Notes: a model not told the origin generated them from the sequence alone. 64,000 nt of DNA from Liopterus haemorrhoidalis (GCA_963971575.1 OZ020625.1:26375253-26439252); one strand, 5' to 3'. Positions 14,315-27,100 are shown, numbered from the stretch's first letter. Numbers and translations are program-made.

Positions 14315-14412
14315 ATTGCACCCATCGGTAATTAAGCAATGTTCAATCGTCAGCTTGTAATCCTTGTTACAAGCGGAGGATTGAACATTGCATAATTGCC
14401 GATGGGCGCAAT
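14315..14412. repeat. Long near-perfect palindrome downstream of TMEM59
   Basis: Arms of about 46 bp with a 6-base loop centred at 14363: ATTGCACCCATCGGTAATTA...GCTTGTAA pairs with TTACAAGC...CGATGGGCGCAAT with a few mismatches. It lies 64 bp past the TMEM59 stop, so it would be transcribed as a long hairpin if the 3' UTR reaches it. It may be a tiny MITE. Confidence 0.85.
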
Positions 14413-14475
14413 TATGCAATTTATAAACTATATCAGCCTAAATTAGCAACAAAATAATTCTGTTTAAAAACATAA

Positions 14476-17400
14476 TTAGACTTTCTCACTTTCCAAACTA
14501 TATTTTGGTGGGTTTTCATATTCCAAATGTTCTGGAATGATGTCGGGAATGTCATTCGGAGGTATTGGTTCCCTTTTTTCTGATGCAAATATCAGCCATA
14601 CTCCTATTAGAACAGCCATTAGGATTGCCGACACCAAGACGAACCGGGGAATTCCTGAGTTGCGACTTGCGCAATCCAACCAATCTCCTGTCGGTTGATA
14701 TGGCTTTATGTAGTCGGATGGTAGGGCATAGTTATCAGCCTATTGAAAAAAGATATTGAGATATAGTCTATTTACGTTAAAATTGTACTATTAAATTAGC
14801 AGAGTCTATTAAATTTAGAGCTGCGAATTGTCACTTCCGTTTACCATATGACAAACGTGTTAGTGATAATCTACAGTGAACAACTCATAGCGTATAGTCT
14901 ATTAATTTAAGAGCTGTGAATTCAGCTTTAGTCACCATGTACTTACGCCTGCACTGAAGGAACAGAGCGAATGATCGGCATACAACAAACGGAGCAAGAT
15001 ACAAAAATAAGAGAACCAAGATATAACAGCAAATATGAAAAGACCTGGACGGTGAGAAAACCACAGTATTTGACAGAAAAACGTCTATTTTCTAAGCATG
15101 ATGTTAAAATCTTAGCGTCAGAAACTGACATTAATTTTTTTAACACCATTTTTAACTTAAATGCTATTCGCTAAACATATATGTGTTAATATTATCTCGC
15201 GGCGGCGTTAAAATAGCCAGTTAACGTTCTACAATAAGCGCCTACCGAAACGGTGGCTTTAAAAGTTAACGCTAGTGTTTAGTTTGCAAAAATGGCTGAT
15301 CCTATTTAAGTAAATGTCATGTTATTTAAAAAAAAAATGAATAAAACACAAGACGGTAGGAATATTAATCAACTTTCTATTTCTTTTTAAAGAATTCTTT
15401 ACAGTAAAGATAAGAATGACGCTTCATAATTTTTGTTATACAAGTAACCCAGACGCAAGTTCAAGTAATTGTATAGAAAGGAAGTAAATGGAGTATTGGA
15501 GAGCAGTTTTAGTTTTTGTTGAGGCACAGAACTTAAAATTATAATCCTCTGAAAGCTACAAAACTTCACTTATGCCTCCGCCGTGTTTCAAAATATCGCA
15601 GTACATTTTAATGGTGTATTATTTGAAGAAACAATTGATGAGATTGATAATGACTATCACAACAGTGTTATTTCAGGGTAGAAATAGCGTAATAAATCAA
15701 ATTTAATAATTAATATCACCGAATACCTTTTTAAAAATAGAATGAACATATAATTCACATATTATTAAAAAATTAGATAAACTGTTATAATACAATGTAG
15801 TATATAAATTGACTAAACAAAAGTTGAATAAAGTTATATTTTTATTTAATACACTGTGGAAACCAGTTATAATGAGTATCACAGGACCAAACATTTCTGT
15901 TCCATTTTTAAAATAAATTTCGCCACTGAATATTTAATTCAACACCGAAATATTAGGTTAAGATTCTCTTGGCATTTGACTAAATAAATACTCCTGTTAA
16001 AATTCAACGTAACAGCGCATGCGCGTGCAGTTTATATTAGCCTCTCTACAGGGTGAGATAGCGCCTCGCGTTAACAAATATTGTATTAACGCTTACCTTA
16101 ACAAATGCTCTTACAGAACAGCATTTTTGGATAAAGACGTTAGATATGGAGTTAAAATAAAAATATTAACCTGACGCTAATTTTAACGCATTTCTTACAG
16201 AATACACCCGAAAGGCAGTAGAGAGAAGAAAAAAGTGATAGCGAGATTTAGATGTGGAAATGAGGAGAGGGACAATAATTTTTGGATGAAAGAGGAAAAA
16301 AGAACATGTAGAATGTGCAGGGAAGGTAAGAAGACAATGGAACATTTGTTGGAAGAATGTGAAGAAATACGACACAAAACGGAAACGAGAAAGGAAATTT
16401 TGGATGAAAAAGGAAAGGGGTATGAATTGATGAAAGAAGTGAAAAACAGAAGAGAGAAAATTAAGGAAAGCAGTCAACGAAGATATTAACTAAAGGAGAA
16501 GGGAAAGGAGAGTAGATTTTAAGTCGAAAAGCGAAAATTATAATTATTATTAAGTGTAAGTTAATTACTGTAAGATAAAATGTAGTACATAATATTTAAT
16601 AATAAAAATATCTATCTATCTATCTCTACTTACGCCAGCACTGATAGGCATTGTCCTAATATGAGTCTCAGGTATTTTGTACTCCAAACTGTAACCTAAG
16701 TCCAGTTGATTTCTAAGTCCTGGATCTGCTAAGAAGTCCACATCAAATTGTTCCAATTCCGGTTGAACAACCATAATATTGCTCTGTCCTTCTTGTTCGA
16801 TGTACACAAAGAATCCACTACTCGATATGTCCAACTGTAATAATATTATTTGATTAGATATATACATATACATACAGTATTGGCCATAAAGATTGCAACT
16901 TTTAACATTTTTCAATTTCTCAAATTTTAATAATAATATTGGAAAATAAATACTCTTAGTTCTATAATATAATCATATTTTGTCTGTTATATTAATCAAT
17001 AGTCAAATAATCTGACTTACAGATTAATAATAAATTATTTCTTCATTTTTGCTTGGACAAAAATATTGCAACTACTCGAATTTTCTTGTTATATGCAGGT
17101 TTTATCCATAAATAATATGTAGTGCACAAGTAATATTATTTGTCAATCATGGGTCGTAGTAAAACAATTTCAAGTGAAATTAGAAACTTAATAATTTCTG
17201 GTTTTAAAGACAGGCTGCTGCAAAATGTGATTTCACAAAATTTAAATGTTTTAATGAATTATAAAACGATTTCGAGAAGAAGGTACGTTTGAAGTTTCAA
17301 AAATTCCAGGACGGCCACGAAAAACTAAAAAACGAACTGATAAAAAAATTATTTATTTATCTGCCAATAACCCCTTTCTGTCACCGGAGAAAATTTTGGC

Positions 17401-20400
17401 CTTTTGCCACAAATGGATCAAGAAAACATCTCAACAAGAACTATTCGCAGAAGATTAGTTAGTGAGGGTCTTTTTAGTCGCCACCCCGCTAAAAAAACCA
17501 CTTCTATCCAAAAAGAATGTGAAGGCCCGATTAGAATTTGCTAAAAATCATATTGACTGGACTGTAGATCAATGGAAAAAAGTTATTTTTAGTGATGAAT
17601 CTAAGTTCAATTTGTTTAAAAGTGATGGTGAAAGTTACGTTAGGAGGCCTGCTAATAAAAGATTAGTTCAAAAATACACCTTGCCAACAGTTAAACATGG
17701 CAGAGGTGGTGTGATGGTATGGGGCTGTTTCTCGGGATATGGTATGGGTTCTCTATACCACATTGAAGGAATAATGGATCGATTTAAATATAAAGACATC
17801 CTTTAGAATGTTATGGGTATCTTATTCTGATGAGTTCATGCCTTTAAAATTAACGTAATGACTTGGCCGTCACAGTCACCCGATTTAAATCCAATAGAAA
17901 ACCAGATTTTCGACAGAAAGATTAGATACGAAACGCATTCAAATATTGCAGATTTGTTTAAAGCTTTGCAGGGTGCCTGGTCTAATATTGATAATGAAAT
18001 GATCACGAAATTATTATAATCAATGCCGAAAAAATGTTGGGAAGTTATAAATACTGGTGGTTACTATACAAAATATTAAAAATGATCTGTTTATAATAAT
18101 TAATTTTCTTAATTAATAAAAAAAAAAAGATTTTTTTAAGAGTAGTTGCTATCTTTGTGTCCAGGTAAAAATAATAAATACTATAAAAAAAAAAAAAAAT
18201 AGAATTTACTATTAAAATTTAATTTTTTACTATAATATATGTAGAGGATTGTTAAAGGTAAGAATTACATTTTTTAATTTTAAAAATATTGAATAGAATA
18301 AAAATGAAAGAGGATTATCAAAGGTTGCTATCTTTATGGCCAATACTGTATATGTATTTCCTTATATGTATATGTATATATGTACATATGATTCCTTTTA
18401 TTTCTTATGGAGAAACTCGACTCACCACTCGACGAAATCGCTACTCGACGCTTTTTCAGAACGAATTAACGTCGAGTAGCGGGGTATTACTGTACTAACA
18501 GAATGAGCAGCTAGATAAAAAAAATATATATATATGATAAATTAAATATATTATACCGATTAGTGTTAATTGAAAAACTTTCGAATAAAATTTGTAATAT
18601 TGTAAACTTACCATTCTCTTTTTTTCCATTTCGTTGCAACCAAGAACGCAAGCTTCGAAATTAAGTGAGACGTAAGCTTCATTGCACGCTGGAACAAAAA
18701 ATAATTATGTGCTATTTAAAACTTTCAAGTGGAACAAAATAATATTTCACGAGTCCAATTTTTAATAATTGAAGTGGGCATTTTCTAAACAAAATGATCA
18801 GAAGCCTCATTTTTCATAAAAATTACTAGTTTTCAAAATCTAATTCCCCTTGAGTCAACTATAGTTGGCTCACATTTTTACGCACATACAATCCATTTTT
18901 ATGACTAAAATATTATGTACAGTCTGTTCCAAACGGTTAAGCGGAAGTAAATGGGAATTGAGTTCTTTTAGGTTGTCACGAGAAGGGACCTTGCTTGGGT
19001 TATTTCATTTTTCACGTTGGGATGTCAAAATTTTAAATTCCAACAATGAAACCATGGAAATGAATGACATATGTCAAAATTAAATATTTTTTTTTTTTAT
19101 ATTTTAATGACAAAAAAATAAATAAATGGGAAATTTGTATTAAGAATGACACAAAAAATCAAAATATAAAGAAAATGATATTAACCTTAACCAAAAAATG
19201 TTTATTGTAAGTATGATTTACAAAGCTTAAACAAAACGGCCGAAAGGCACGATTTAAACGATGAAAGTAACTAGATTGCAAAATCTAGTTCCGCTTAACC
19301 GTTTGGAACAGACTGTACTTAATAATTTGTGTTATTAATTTTTATTTTTCTTATAAAATTATTTCAATTAATCAATAAAAATTACTAGTTTTTAAAATCT
19401 AGTTTCGCTTAAACCAAAGAAACAAACTAAAGTCTGTTCCAAACAGTTAGGCGGAACTAAATTTTGCAATCTAGTTACTTTCATCGTTTAAATCGTGCTT
19501 TTCGGCCGTTTTGTTTAAGCTTTGTAAATCATACTTACAATAAACATTTTTTGGTTAAGGTTAATATCATTTTCTTTACATTTATATTTTTTGTGTCATT
19601 CTTAATACAAATTTCCCATTTATTTATTTTTTTATCATTAAAATATGTAAAAAAAATAATTTAATTTTGACATATGTCATTCGTTTCCATGGTTTCATTG
19701 TTGGAATTTTAAATTTTGACATTCCAACGTGAAAAATGAAATAACCCAAGCAAGGTCTCTTCTCGTGACAACCTAAAAGAACGAAATTCCCATTTAGTTC
19801 CGCCTAACCGTTTGGAACAGACTGTATATCAATATATTTTCAATAAAGAAATTTCAAAACGGAATGCAACATACTAATATACAGTCTGTTCCAAACGGTT
19901 AAGCGGAACTAAATTTTCTTTATATTTTGATTTTTTGTGTCATTCTTAATACAAATATCCCATTTATTAATTTTTTTGTCATTAAAATATATTAAAAAAA
20001 TAATTTAATTTTGACATAGGTAATTCGTTTCCATGGTTTCATTGTTGTAATTTTAAATTTTGACATTGCAACGTGAAAAATGAAATAACCCAAGCAAGGT
20101 CCCTTGTCGTGACAATCTAAAAGAACGAAATTCCCATTTAGTTCCGCCTAAGCGTTTGAAACAGACTGTAAAAGTAATTTATTAGTATAAAAATATCCAT
20201 TAACTAAACCATCGAGTTTTTTTATCAAATCTGACGATATAAAAAAAAGAGAGTCCTAAGATAATATTCTACTATGTAAACTAAGTATTAGTTGCAATAT
20301 TTTCTTTTATGAACCTAGACTAATTAAAGATGTCTAAACTATCAACAGAATTCTATATCGAAGATCTTTATTAAAATATATGACATCGTAAGTCACTAAA

Positions 20401-20786
20401 GCTACGTAAACTAAAAAAATATGTACTCACAAGCGTGACAAGCGACTTTAGTTTTATTATAACTTCCATTTCCCTCAGCATCTATAATATTAAACAATCG
20501 ACAGCCTCTCTGACAGATTTCTGAAGCTTGACTAACCTAAAAATAAAACAAAATTGACAGAAAAACGTTTTAACACTACAAAAACGATGTAAATACCTCT
20601 AAAAACACTAAATTTAAGTTAATATTACCGTAATTTACTTACCGTGGGCAGTAAAAAGTAATTTTCATTACAAATATCTATGCACTGATCTTTTTTTGGG
20701 TTTAAATCTGTTATAACTAATTTACTATACACTATTTCTATAAAATATATAATAAATAGACACAAATATACTTTATGTCGCGACAT
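14476..20786 (-). CDS. TMEM59-like single-pass membrane glycoprotein
   Basis: Seen: five exons, 20786-20643, 20536-20431, 18688-18612, 16834-16634 and 14739-14476, in perfect phase and giving 263 residues. An N-terminal signal peptide (about residues 1-21, MSRHKVYLCLFIIYFIEIVY) is followed by a cysteine-rich lumenal region: CIDICN, then ICQRGCRLFNI, VACHASCNEAYVSLNFEAC and VLGCNEMEKKR. A linker contains SSGFFVYIEQEGQSNIMVVQ. A transmembrane helix FVLVSAILMAVLIGVWLIF comes near the C-terminus, then a short cytosolic tail ending YSLESEKV. The ACQRGCRLF pattern and layout match the TMEM59 family, Golgi/endosomal glycoproteins affecting glycoprotein trafficking and autophagy. The family is usually longer (about 320 in human), with the cytosolic tail shorter here. 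The gene is divergent from the 27 kDa-like gene. Confidence 0.88.
15087..16208. mobile_element. 1.1-kb TIR element of unknown family, copy 1
   Basis: Nearly identical to 57568-58688. The better-preserved copy shows inverted ends GGGTCTATTCTCTAAG and CTTACAGAATACACCC, plus an inner GTTAAAATCTTAGCGTCAG mirrored by CTGACGCTAATTTTAAC. The left tip is slightly eroded here. Both copies keep a short open stretch reading [16 protein letters not shown], not recognised. Lies in TMEM59 intron 4, immediately before a LINE tail. Confidence 0.75.
16209..16625 (+). pseudogene. LINE reverse-transcriptase C-terminus with simple-repeat tail
   Basis: The plus-strand frame reads KVIARFRCGNEERDNNFWMK, then CRMCREGKKTMEHLLEEC, a CCHC-like zinc knuckle (C-x2-C-x7-H-x4-C). 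This is typical of the last domain of insect I/R1/Jockey-clade LINEs. It ends with AATAAAAATA and (ATCT)n at 16610-16625, just short of a TMEM59 exon. 5'-truncated. Confidence 0.75.
16875..18348 (+). mobile_element. Tc1-like element with IR/DR termini, dead transposase
   Basis: Outer ends CAGTATTGGCCATAAAGATT (16875) and CTTTATGGCCAATACTG (to 18348) are flanked by TA. Inner related repeats are GGACAAAAATATTGCAACTA near 17053 and TAGTTGCTATCTTTGTGTCC near 18145, giving an IR/DR layout. The ORF from 17150 starts MGRSKTISSEIRNLIISGF and is frameshifted. It then reads ARLEFAKNHIDWTVDQWKKV, FSDESKFNLF (second catalytic D region), GRGGVMVWGCFSGYGMG and WPSQSPDLNPIENQIFD (third catalytic region), with stops and an indel. 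In TMEM59 intron 3. Confidence 0.9.
18920..19315 (-). mobile_element. CAGTCTGTTCC MITE, copy b
   Basis: TIR-bounded and TA-flanked, inverted relative to copy a. In TMEM59 intron 2. The AATCTAGTT(C)CGCTTAA-like tips at 18820-18860 and 19378-19430 are fragments of a related family. Confidence 0.85.
19431..19824 (+). mobile_element. CAGTCTGTTCC MITE, copy c
   Basis: Begins AGTCTGTTCCAAACAGTTAG and ends GTTTGGAACAGACT, TA on the right. About 115 bp from copy b and in opposite orientation, so the pair could form a large inverted repeat in the TMEM59 pre-mRNA. Confidence 0.85.
19882..20168 (+). mobile_element. CAGTCTGTTCC MITE, copy d, internally deleted
   Basis: Both TIRs are present, but about 110 bp after the left TIR is missing: GGAACTAAATTTTCTTTATA joins directly to the interior. 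The right half is closest to copy a (GTTGTAATTT and CCTTGTCGTGACAA shared). Confidence 0.85.
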
Positions 20787-21100
20787 TTTAATGTAATATT
20801 ACTTAAAATTAACACTATTTTACAATATTTTATAAAACTGGTGTTCACAAATGTCAAAACTTAAACAAGGACAACTATTTTAGAAACACGTGTATATGAC
20901 GAAGAAAGAATTTATGGAAAATTAAGAAAAGAAAGATAACTACGTAGTATAATGTGTTGAAATGAGAGAGACGATATTGAACCGTCAAATGTAAGAGAGA
21001 TAACGAGAGTGTAGAAAAAGAAAGTTATATAAAACAAATGTAAGCGCGAATTTTTAAAAGTTTTTGACGTTTGTCAATATATTATATTAATTTTTTACTA
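20787..21100. promoter_or_regulatory. Divergent promoter region TMEM59 / 27 kDa-like gene
   Basis: 314 bp separate two divergent start codons. TGTCAAA occurs at 20852, CGTCAAAT at 20983, and an inverted pair TTGACGTTTGTCAA at 21064-21077, about 25 bp before the plus-strand ATG. Sharing of a promoter is inferred from distance and the motif found at other starts here. Confidence 0.45.
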
Positions 21101-24100
21101 ATGTACAAATTATTTATTTATAAAATATTATTTTTCAACTCGTTTTTATTAATTTTTACACCAGGTAATTGTTTCAAACCTAAATTTTTATAAATTTATA
21201 TTATAAGTTATGTATTTCGATTTTTTTCCGGAGAATTCAATTATTGTTATCCATCCAGGATTTATTCTTGAGGGGGGCTTCAAAGCAGGGCCGGATCTAG
21301 GGTGTGGCGAACGAGGCACTCGCCTCGGGCGCAAGAAGAGTTGAGGCGCAAAAATCACGCCTAATTTTTTTGGTCATCAGTGCGATCTGTGTTCCTTTTT
21401 TATTAAGTTAAGTATGGGGGCGCAAGACTGCTATTTTGCATGGGGCGCAGAAATATCTTTGTTCGGCTCTGCTCAGAAGTCAACATTTTTTTCTTAGGGG
21501 GGCTCTGAAGTAATTTTTTCGTGGACTCAAATTCAGTTAAAAAAATATATTCCTTTAAAAGATGTTTTTGTGTGTGGGGGGGGGTTAAGCCACAAAAGTT
21601 TTTCTTAGGAGGCTCAGAATCCAAAAAAATTCCTTAGGGGGGACTTAGAAGCCAAGAATTTTTCTTAGGTAACTCGGACACCAAATTTTTTTTTAGTTTC
21701 TCGTTCAGGTACAAAAAATCTCTTAAAAATATGTTTTGTGCTGGGGGCTCAACCCTGTGAGCCCCCTAGATGCGTGCCTGACGCAGTTGGTATCTATTCC
21801 CATAACAAGCCAGCAGGTTGCACACCGATTGCAAACGTTCAAAATGGATCAGCTAATTCATCAAATACGGCAGATATGGAAATCACTACCAAAGTATGCC
21901 GAAAAGCTGGTAGAAAGTGTACCGAAAAGATGCTAAGCAATAATAGGGGATAGGCATGATTTTTTTTTTTTTTATTATATTCCCCTTGTTGCATATAACA
22001 TAAAAAACAGTTTTGCATTTTTTTTTTTAATTTGAAGACTTAAAAAAATCATAAGTGTATGTTGCGCGCGAAAACCACGTGTGACGTCATACCCTATTTA
22101 AGTGTACTGCGTACAGCCTACCCAGTGTACAGCTTACAGCCTAGGCAGTCTGTCGTGAACTTATTTGCTTGTATAACTTTTATAGATTGTGTAAAGTTAA
22201 AGTGATTTTAATTAAAATAAAGTTTAATTCTATAAAAACAATTTATACATGTTTACCGAATTAAATTTTATATTAAAATATATAACCTATATTGCAGTAT
22301 TTCAATTATGCCTCTAAAGTTTTGTAACTTCATGTAAACAATGTAGTAAAATTCTGACATCTAAATTACATAAATATTTACATTTTACGGCGCAGCGTTT
22401 ATTGTTAAAGTTATAGAATACATAAATGGTTATTACAAGTCTGTTTTGACACCACGTATTTCTTCAGCACTGTAGCATTCATTATTTTTCATATATTCCA
22501 TGAGCATAAAAGCATCAATGTTGGGTAAATTATCACTCTGAGCCCAAACAAAATCTTTATCTGCCATTTTAATAATAAATGCGTGAAAAATTGTTTAAAA
22601 ACAAATACAAAACTCTCGAACAATACAATATACACACGTAAAGATTATGTTGTAGTCTGGGCTGTCTGGGGTTTGACGTCATGCTCAGTCGTATTTACTC
22701 GACAACCTTCGCGCTGTGGTCGGCTTATTTCAAATTTAGAATATTTCAATTTAAAAATTTGACTGTAATATTAATTAAAATGTGATTTTTGTTTTGTTAG
22801 GTGACATAACTAACATTAACATATCAAAAAAATGTAGTTTTAAGGAAATATAAATTTTATGCGTATCCCCTATTGATAATATTGGAAATTCGATCAATTA
22901 TTAGGTAGCAGCGTAATAATATTTACAGTAAATTTTTAAATCATTTTTAGTTTTTCCTTTTCTCTGATATTGTTCGCCAAAAATCAACAAGGACGTCTTA
23001 TTTTACAAACTGTAGTTAGTTTTGTGTAAGAAACTTATAATCTGTGGATGTTATACCTGCCGTTAAAAGTATATATGTTTCTTTTTTGAAGGTTTAGCAA
23101 AGAAAACACATAAAGATAATAATGAAGCAAAGTTAAATCTACAAAATAATGAAATTCCAAAAATTTTGAACTTAGAAAACGGTAAGTAATGACAGCAAAT
23201 ATAAAGAGACATTTAAATTAATTATTTTGGATATTGTAGAAGAAAAATTACCAAACTGTTCAGCGGATGAATTAGTTAATTATTTGGCTTCTCTTCAAGC
23301 AATTAATCCCGAAAGTATAATATTTTTAGCTACTTCCGATGAAGTAGAAGATATCTGTGCGTAAGTGTAGTTTTTTTTCTTAGGGCGCATGTGCAGTTTT
23401 TAGCTGCTACGTGGTTATTGGGGTCAACAATGACCGATGGCAGCGCTGCTATCGCTGTAAAACAGTTTAATATTTTGAATATCAGCCCTGACTACATTTA
23501 TTTCTTACAATAATTATGTTTATATTTTTTTAGGAAAGTAGTTGGTGTATTGGATAATATAGAAAATTATTTTAAAACATGCGATGCACCGTCTGAAAAA
23601 GATCTTTATATGCAACTTATAAAAGGGGTGGATGCACTCTATGATAAACTTTGTATAGAAGGTTCTTTTAAGAAAAGTAAGTAAAATGAAATTAACCCGC
23701 GCGAACTAAAGGCTTAACGCCTTCACGAAAAAAGAGGTATTTCTGTGTATTATTAAAATGTCTGTTCATTTCTTGCACTGTACACATCTGTAAATTGGTA
23801 TTTTCAGAATTTAAGAAAAGTTGGCCTTGTTTCCATGAAATGAATGAGGAGTTTCGAGAATGTACTGGACCAGCAGATTGGATGGAAAACGAAAACGAAC
23901 AAGAAATTTGCAAGTAAGTTAAATTATCTCAAAAACGGTAAAATGCCTAATAACGGGTGTTTTTTTTAGAGGTATAGAACTTTAAATTGCAATAAAACAA
24001 CGATGGATTATTCGATTGACATGAATTTTTTTTTATTCGAAAGATAATCTTGTGGCATTACATTAAATCATACCAACAAGACGGCGCAACATGTCACACA

Positions 24101-27100
24101 GCTCGTGCCACAATCGATTTATTGAAAGACACGTTTGGTGACCGCCTAATTTCACGTTTTGGACCTGTGAATTAGGGATGGGAAAAAAATATCGATGTAT
24201 CGAAAACATCGATGTTTGTTTTAAAAACATCGATGTTTTTACCATCGATGGTCAGCTGGCGATAGTATCGATAAAACATCGATGTCTACTACCGATGTCG
24301 ATGTTTAAACTTTGAAATTCAGAAACTACCGCTAGAGGCGCTGGAATCTGAAAAATTTAATTTTTATTAAAATTAGTACACAAAATATAAGCGCCATCTA
24401 TTGTGATATAACAATACTAATAGTGTTAGTTCTTATTCTTCTTAGCAGTTTGCAGAACACGAAAAAATAAGAAGAAACTTCTAATTTTTGCAAACAATGA
24501 GAACAACCAACGACGCCAACACACTTTTTCTTTTTGAGTCTTGTTGACACTTTCCCAGTTGTTATTCCTCCAATCCCTGGATTTTTGTAAGTTGTCATTA
24601 GCTATTTTTTATATATTGAAGTTGGCTTTTACTGAACAAAATGATCAAAAGCTTCAATTAACCGGTAAAAGTAACTAGAATTGAAAATCTAGTTCCGCCT
24701 AAACCAAAGGAACAGACTTGATTTCAACTTAAAAAAGTAAGAAAATAATTGTGTATGACAGTGTTATTTTTATGTTAAATAATATAAAATTAACATTAAG
24801 ATTACTATATTAGTATTGTAATAAAATCCAATATTTCATTTTAGATATGTAAAAATAGTAAGGTCTGTTCCTTTGGTTTAGGCGGAACTAGATTTTCAAT
24901 TCTAGTTATTTTTACCGATTGATTGAAGCTTTTGATCATTTTGTTCAGGAAAAGTCAACTTCTATATATAAAAAAATATCTAATGACAAATTACAAAAAT
25001 GAAAATTGCGGTTAGTTCCGCCTAATCGTTTGGAATAGACTGTAGGTACAAATTAGGATTATTATATTGGGTATAATAATGTTAATGTGAAATTAATTAC
25101 TATTAAAAAGGAATATTTTTATTTCAAAATCTAATAAATGCTTTTTGTGTATTATATGTTACTTTTTTCGTATTTTATCTTTACATTATTAAATAAAACC
25201 TATATTACATAAATAAATAGCTTTTTTAATATTAATAAAACATCGATGTTTCCGATACATCGATGTTTTTCCTTCGATGTTTTTTCAACATCGATAGTAA
25301 GGCGCCGATGTTGACATCGATGTTAAACATCGATGTTTTGCCTTCGATTTACAACCCTACTGTGAATTGGCCTCCAAGATCTTGTGGTTTAACACCGCTG
25401 GACTACTTTCTGTGGGGCTATGTAAAGTCATTGGTCTATGCGGATAAGCCACAAACGCTTGACCATTTGGAAGACAACATTCGCCGTGTTATTGCCGATA
25501 TACGGCCACAAATGTTGGAAAAAGTCATCGAAAATTGGACGTCCAGATTGGACTACATCCGAGCCAGCCGTGGCGGTCATATGCCAGAAATCATATTTAA
25601 AATGTAATACCACAAGATTATCTTTCGAATAAAAAAAAATTCATGTCAATCGAATAATCCATCGTTGTTTTATTGCAATTTAAAGTTCTATACCTCTAAA
25701 AAAAACACCCATTACATACTAATGATCCAGATGCCAAATATTTGTATACCGAATTCTCATTATGTCCGAGGTATTCGAGTTTTCTTCTCTTCACCATAAA
25801 CAGTATTTCCGGCCCTTTTCCTCTTTATCCAGGATCTTCTTGTTAGACATGTGTGTTTGTAATAGCAAATATACTCAGGCAAAAAGTAGGAATTCTGTAG
25901 AACACTACATAAATATTCTTGAAGACTGTTAAATGAGCAGAAACTGCAAAATTTACTTAAGAGCTAAAGAGTTTTGCTTATTTACTTTCTTGGATTTCAG
26001 CAAGGCTTTTGATCTCATGATATATTTACTTGGTAATCTTGCTATGTACGGTTTCAATCAAAATAGCTGTTCACTTATAGAAACGTATCAAATAAACAGA
26101 AAATAGTTTGTATAAATAATTCCAAGTTAGATTCGCTCCAAATTATCTATGGAGTACCGCAGGGTTCAATTTTAGGTCCATTAAGGATTCCACACACCAA
26201 AGCGGCCGCGGTGGCGGCCACGGTAGCGATACGGCAGCGGCCTAACGCAACCTATACAATACAATGAGACCACGCACATACAAGCGTTCAGCTATCTGAG
26301 AACGCCACCGAATGCAGCGTTCAGTCTAGCGATCACCAAACACTGGCGGCCGAACTCGACAAGTTGCGTTAGGCCGCGCGATATTCATTGTTTATATACC
26401 ACAGAGTGAATATATTTAAGAAAATAATGTCGAAAATAGATAATTTAACAGAAAAAATCATAGATCCGTAAAGGATCATTTAATTTTGTATGACTTAGCA
26501 CATCCTGATTACAAGAATATTAGGAAAACAAATAAAGTGTGGAACGAAATAGGAAAAGTTTTGGAAATTGATAGTAAAGTCTGTTCCAAACGGTTAGGCG
26601 GAACTAGATTTTGCAATCTAGTTACTTTCATCGTTTAAATCATGCTTTTCAGCCGTTTTGTTTAAGCTTTGTAAATCATACTTGCAACAAACATTTTTTG
26701 GTTAAGGTTAATATCATTTTAAAATGTCATTTTCTTTATATTTTGATTTTTTGTGTCATTCTTAATACAAATATCCCATTTATTTATTTTTTGTCATTAA
26801 AATATGTAAGAATATTAATTTAAGTTTGACATATGTCATTCGTTTCCATGGTTTCATTGTTGGAATTTTAAATTTTGACAAACGTGAAAAATGAAATAAC
26901 CCAAGCAAGGTCCCTTTTCCAACCTAAAAGAACGAAATTCCCATTTAGTTCCGCCTAACTGTTTGAAACAGACTGTGAGTAGATTATTATTTTTCCTCTA
27001 CATACAATTAATTATTCTATTGTGTTCTCGCAATCAATATTATCATACAACTATATACCGTGATTCACTAACTGATCGCTACCGCTACCGCCACTCCCAC

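Larger units (their letters stand above)
4613..14475. other. Gene-poor intergenic region DDX41-TMEM59, transposon graveyard
   Basis: About 9.9 kb between the 5' end of DDX41 and the 3' end of TMEM59. I found no host exons. Identified contents are listed separately: two SINEs, several MITEs, three mariner relics, a LINE 3' end, a piggyBac relic, hAT-type elements and one strong palindrome. Pieces at 11135-11340, 11850-12420 and 13722-14085 show nothing I can name. Confidence 0.7.

Noticed and set aside
19464..19664. Repeated ORF starting [20 protein letters not shown] at many places
   Set aside because: It is the interior of the CAGTCTGTTCC MITE read through. ORF ends differ between copies and frames shift freely.
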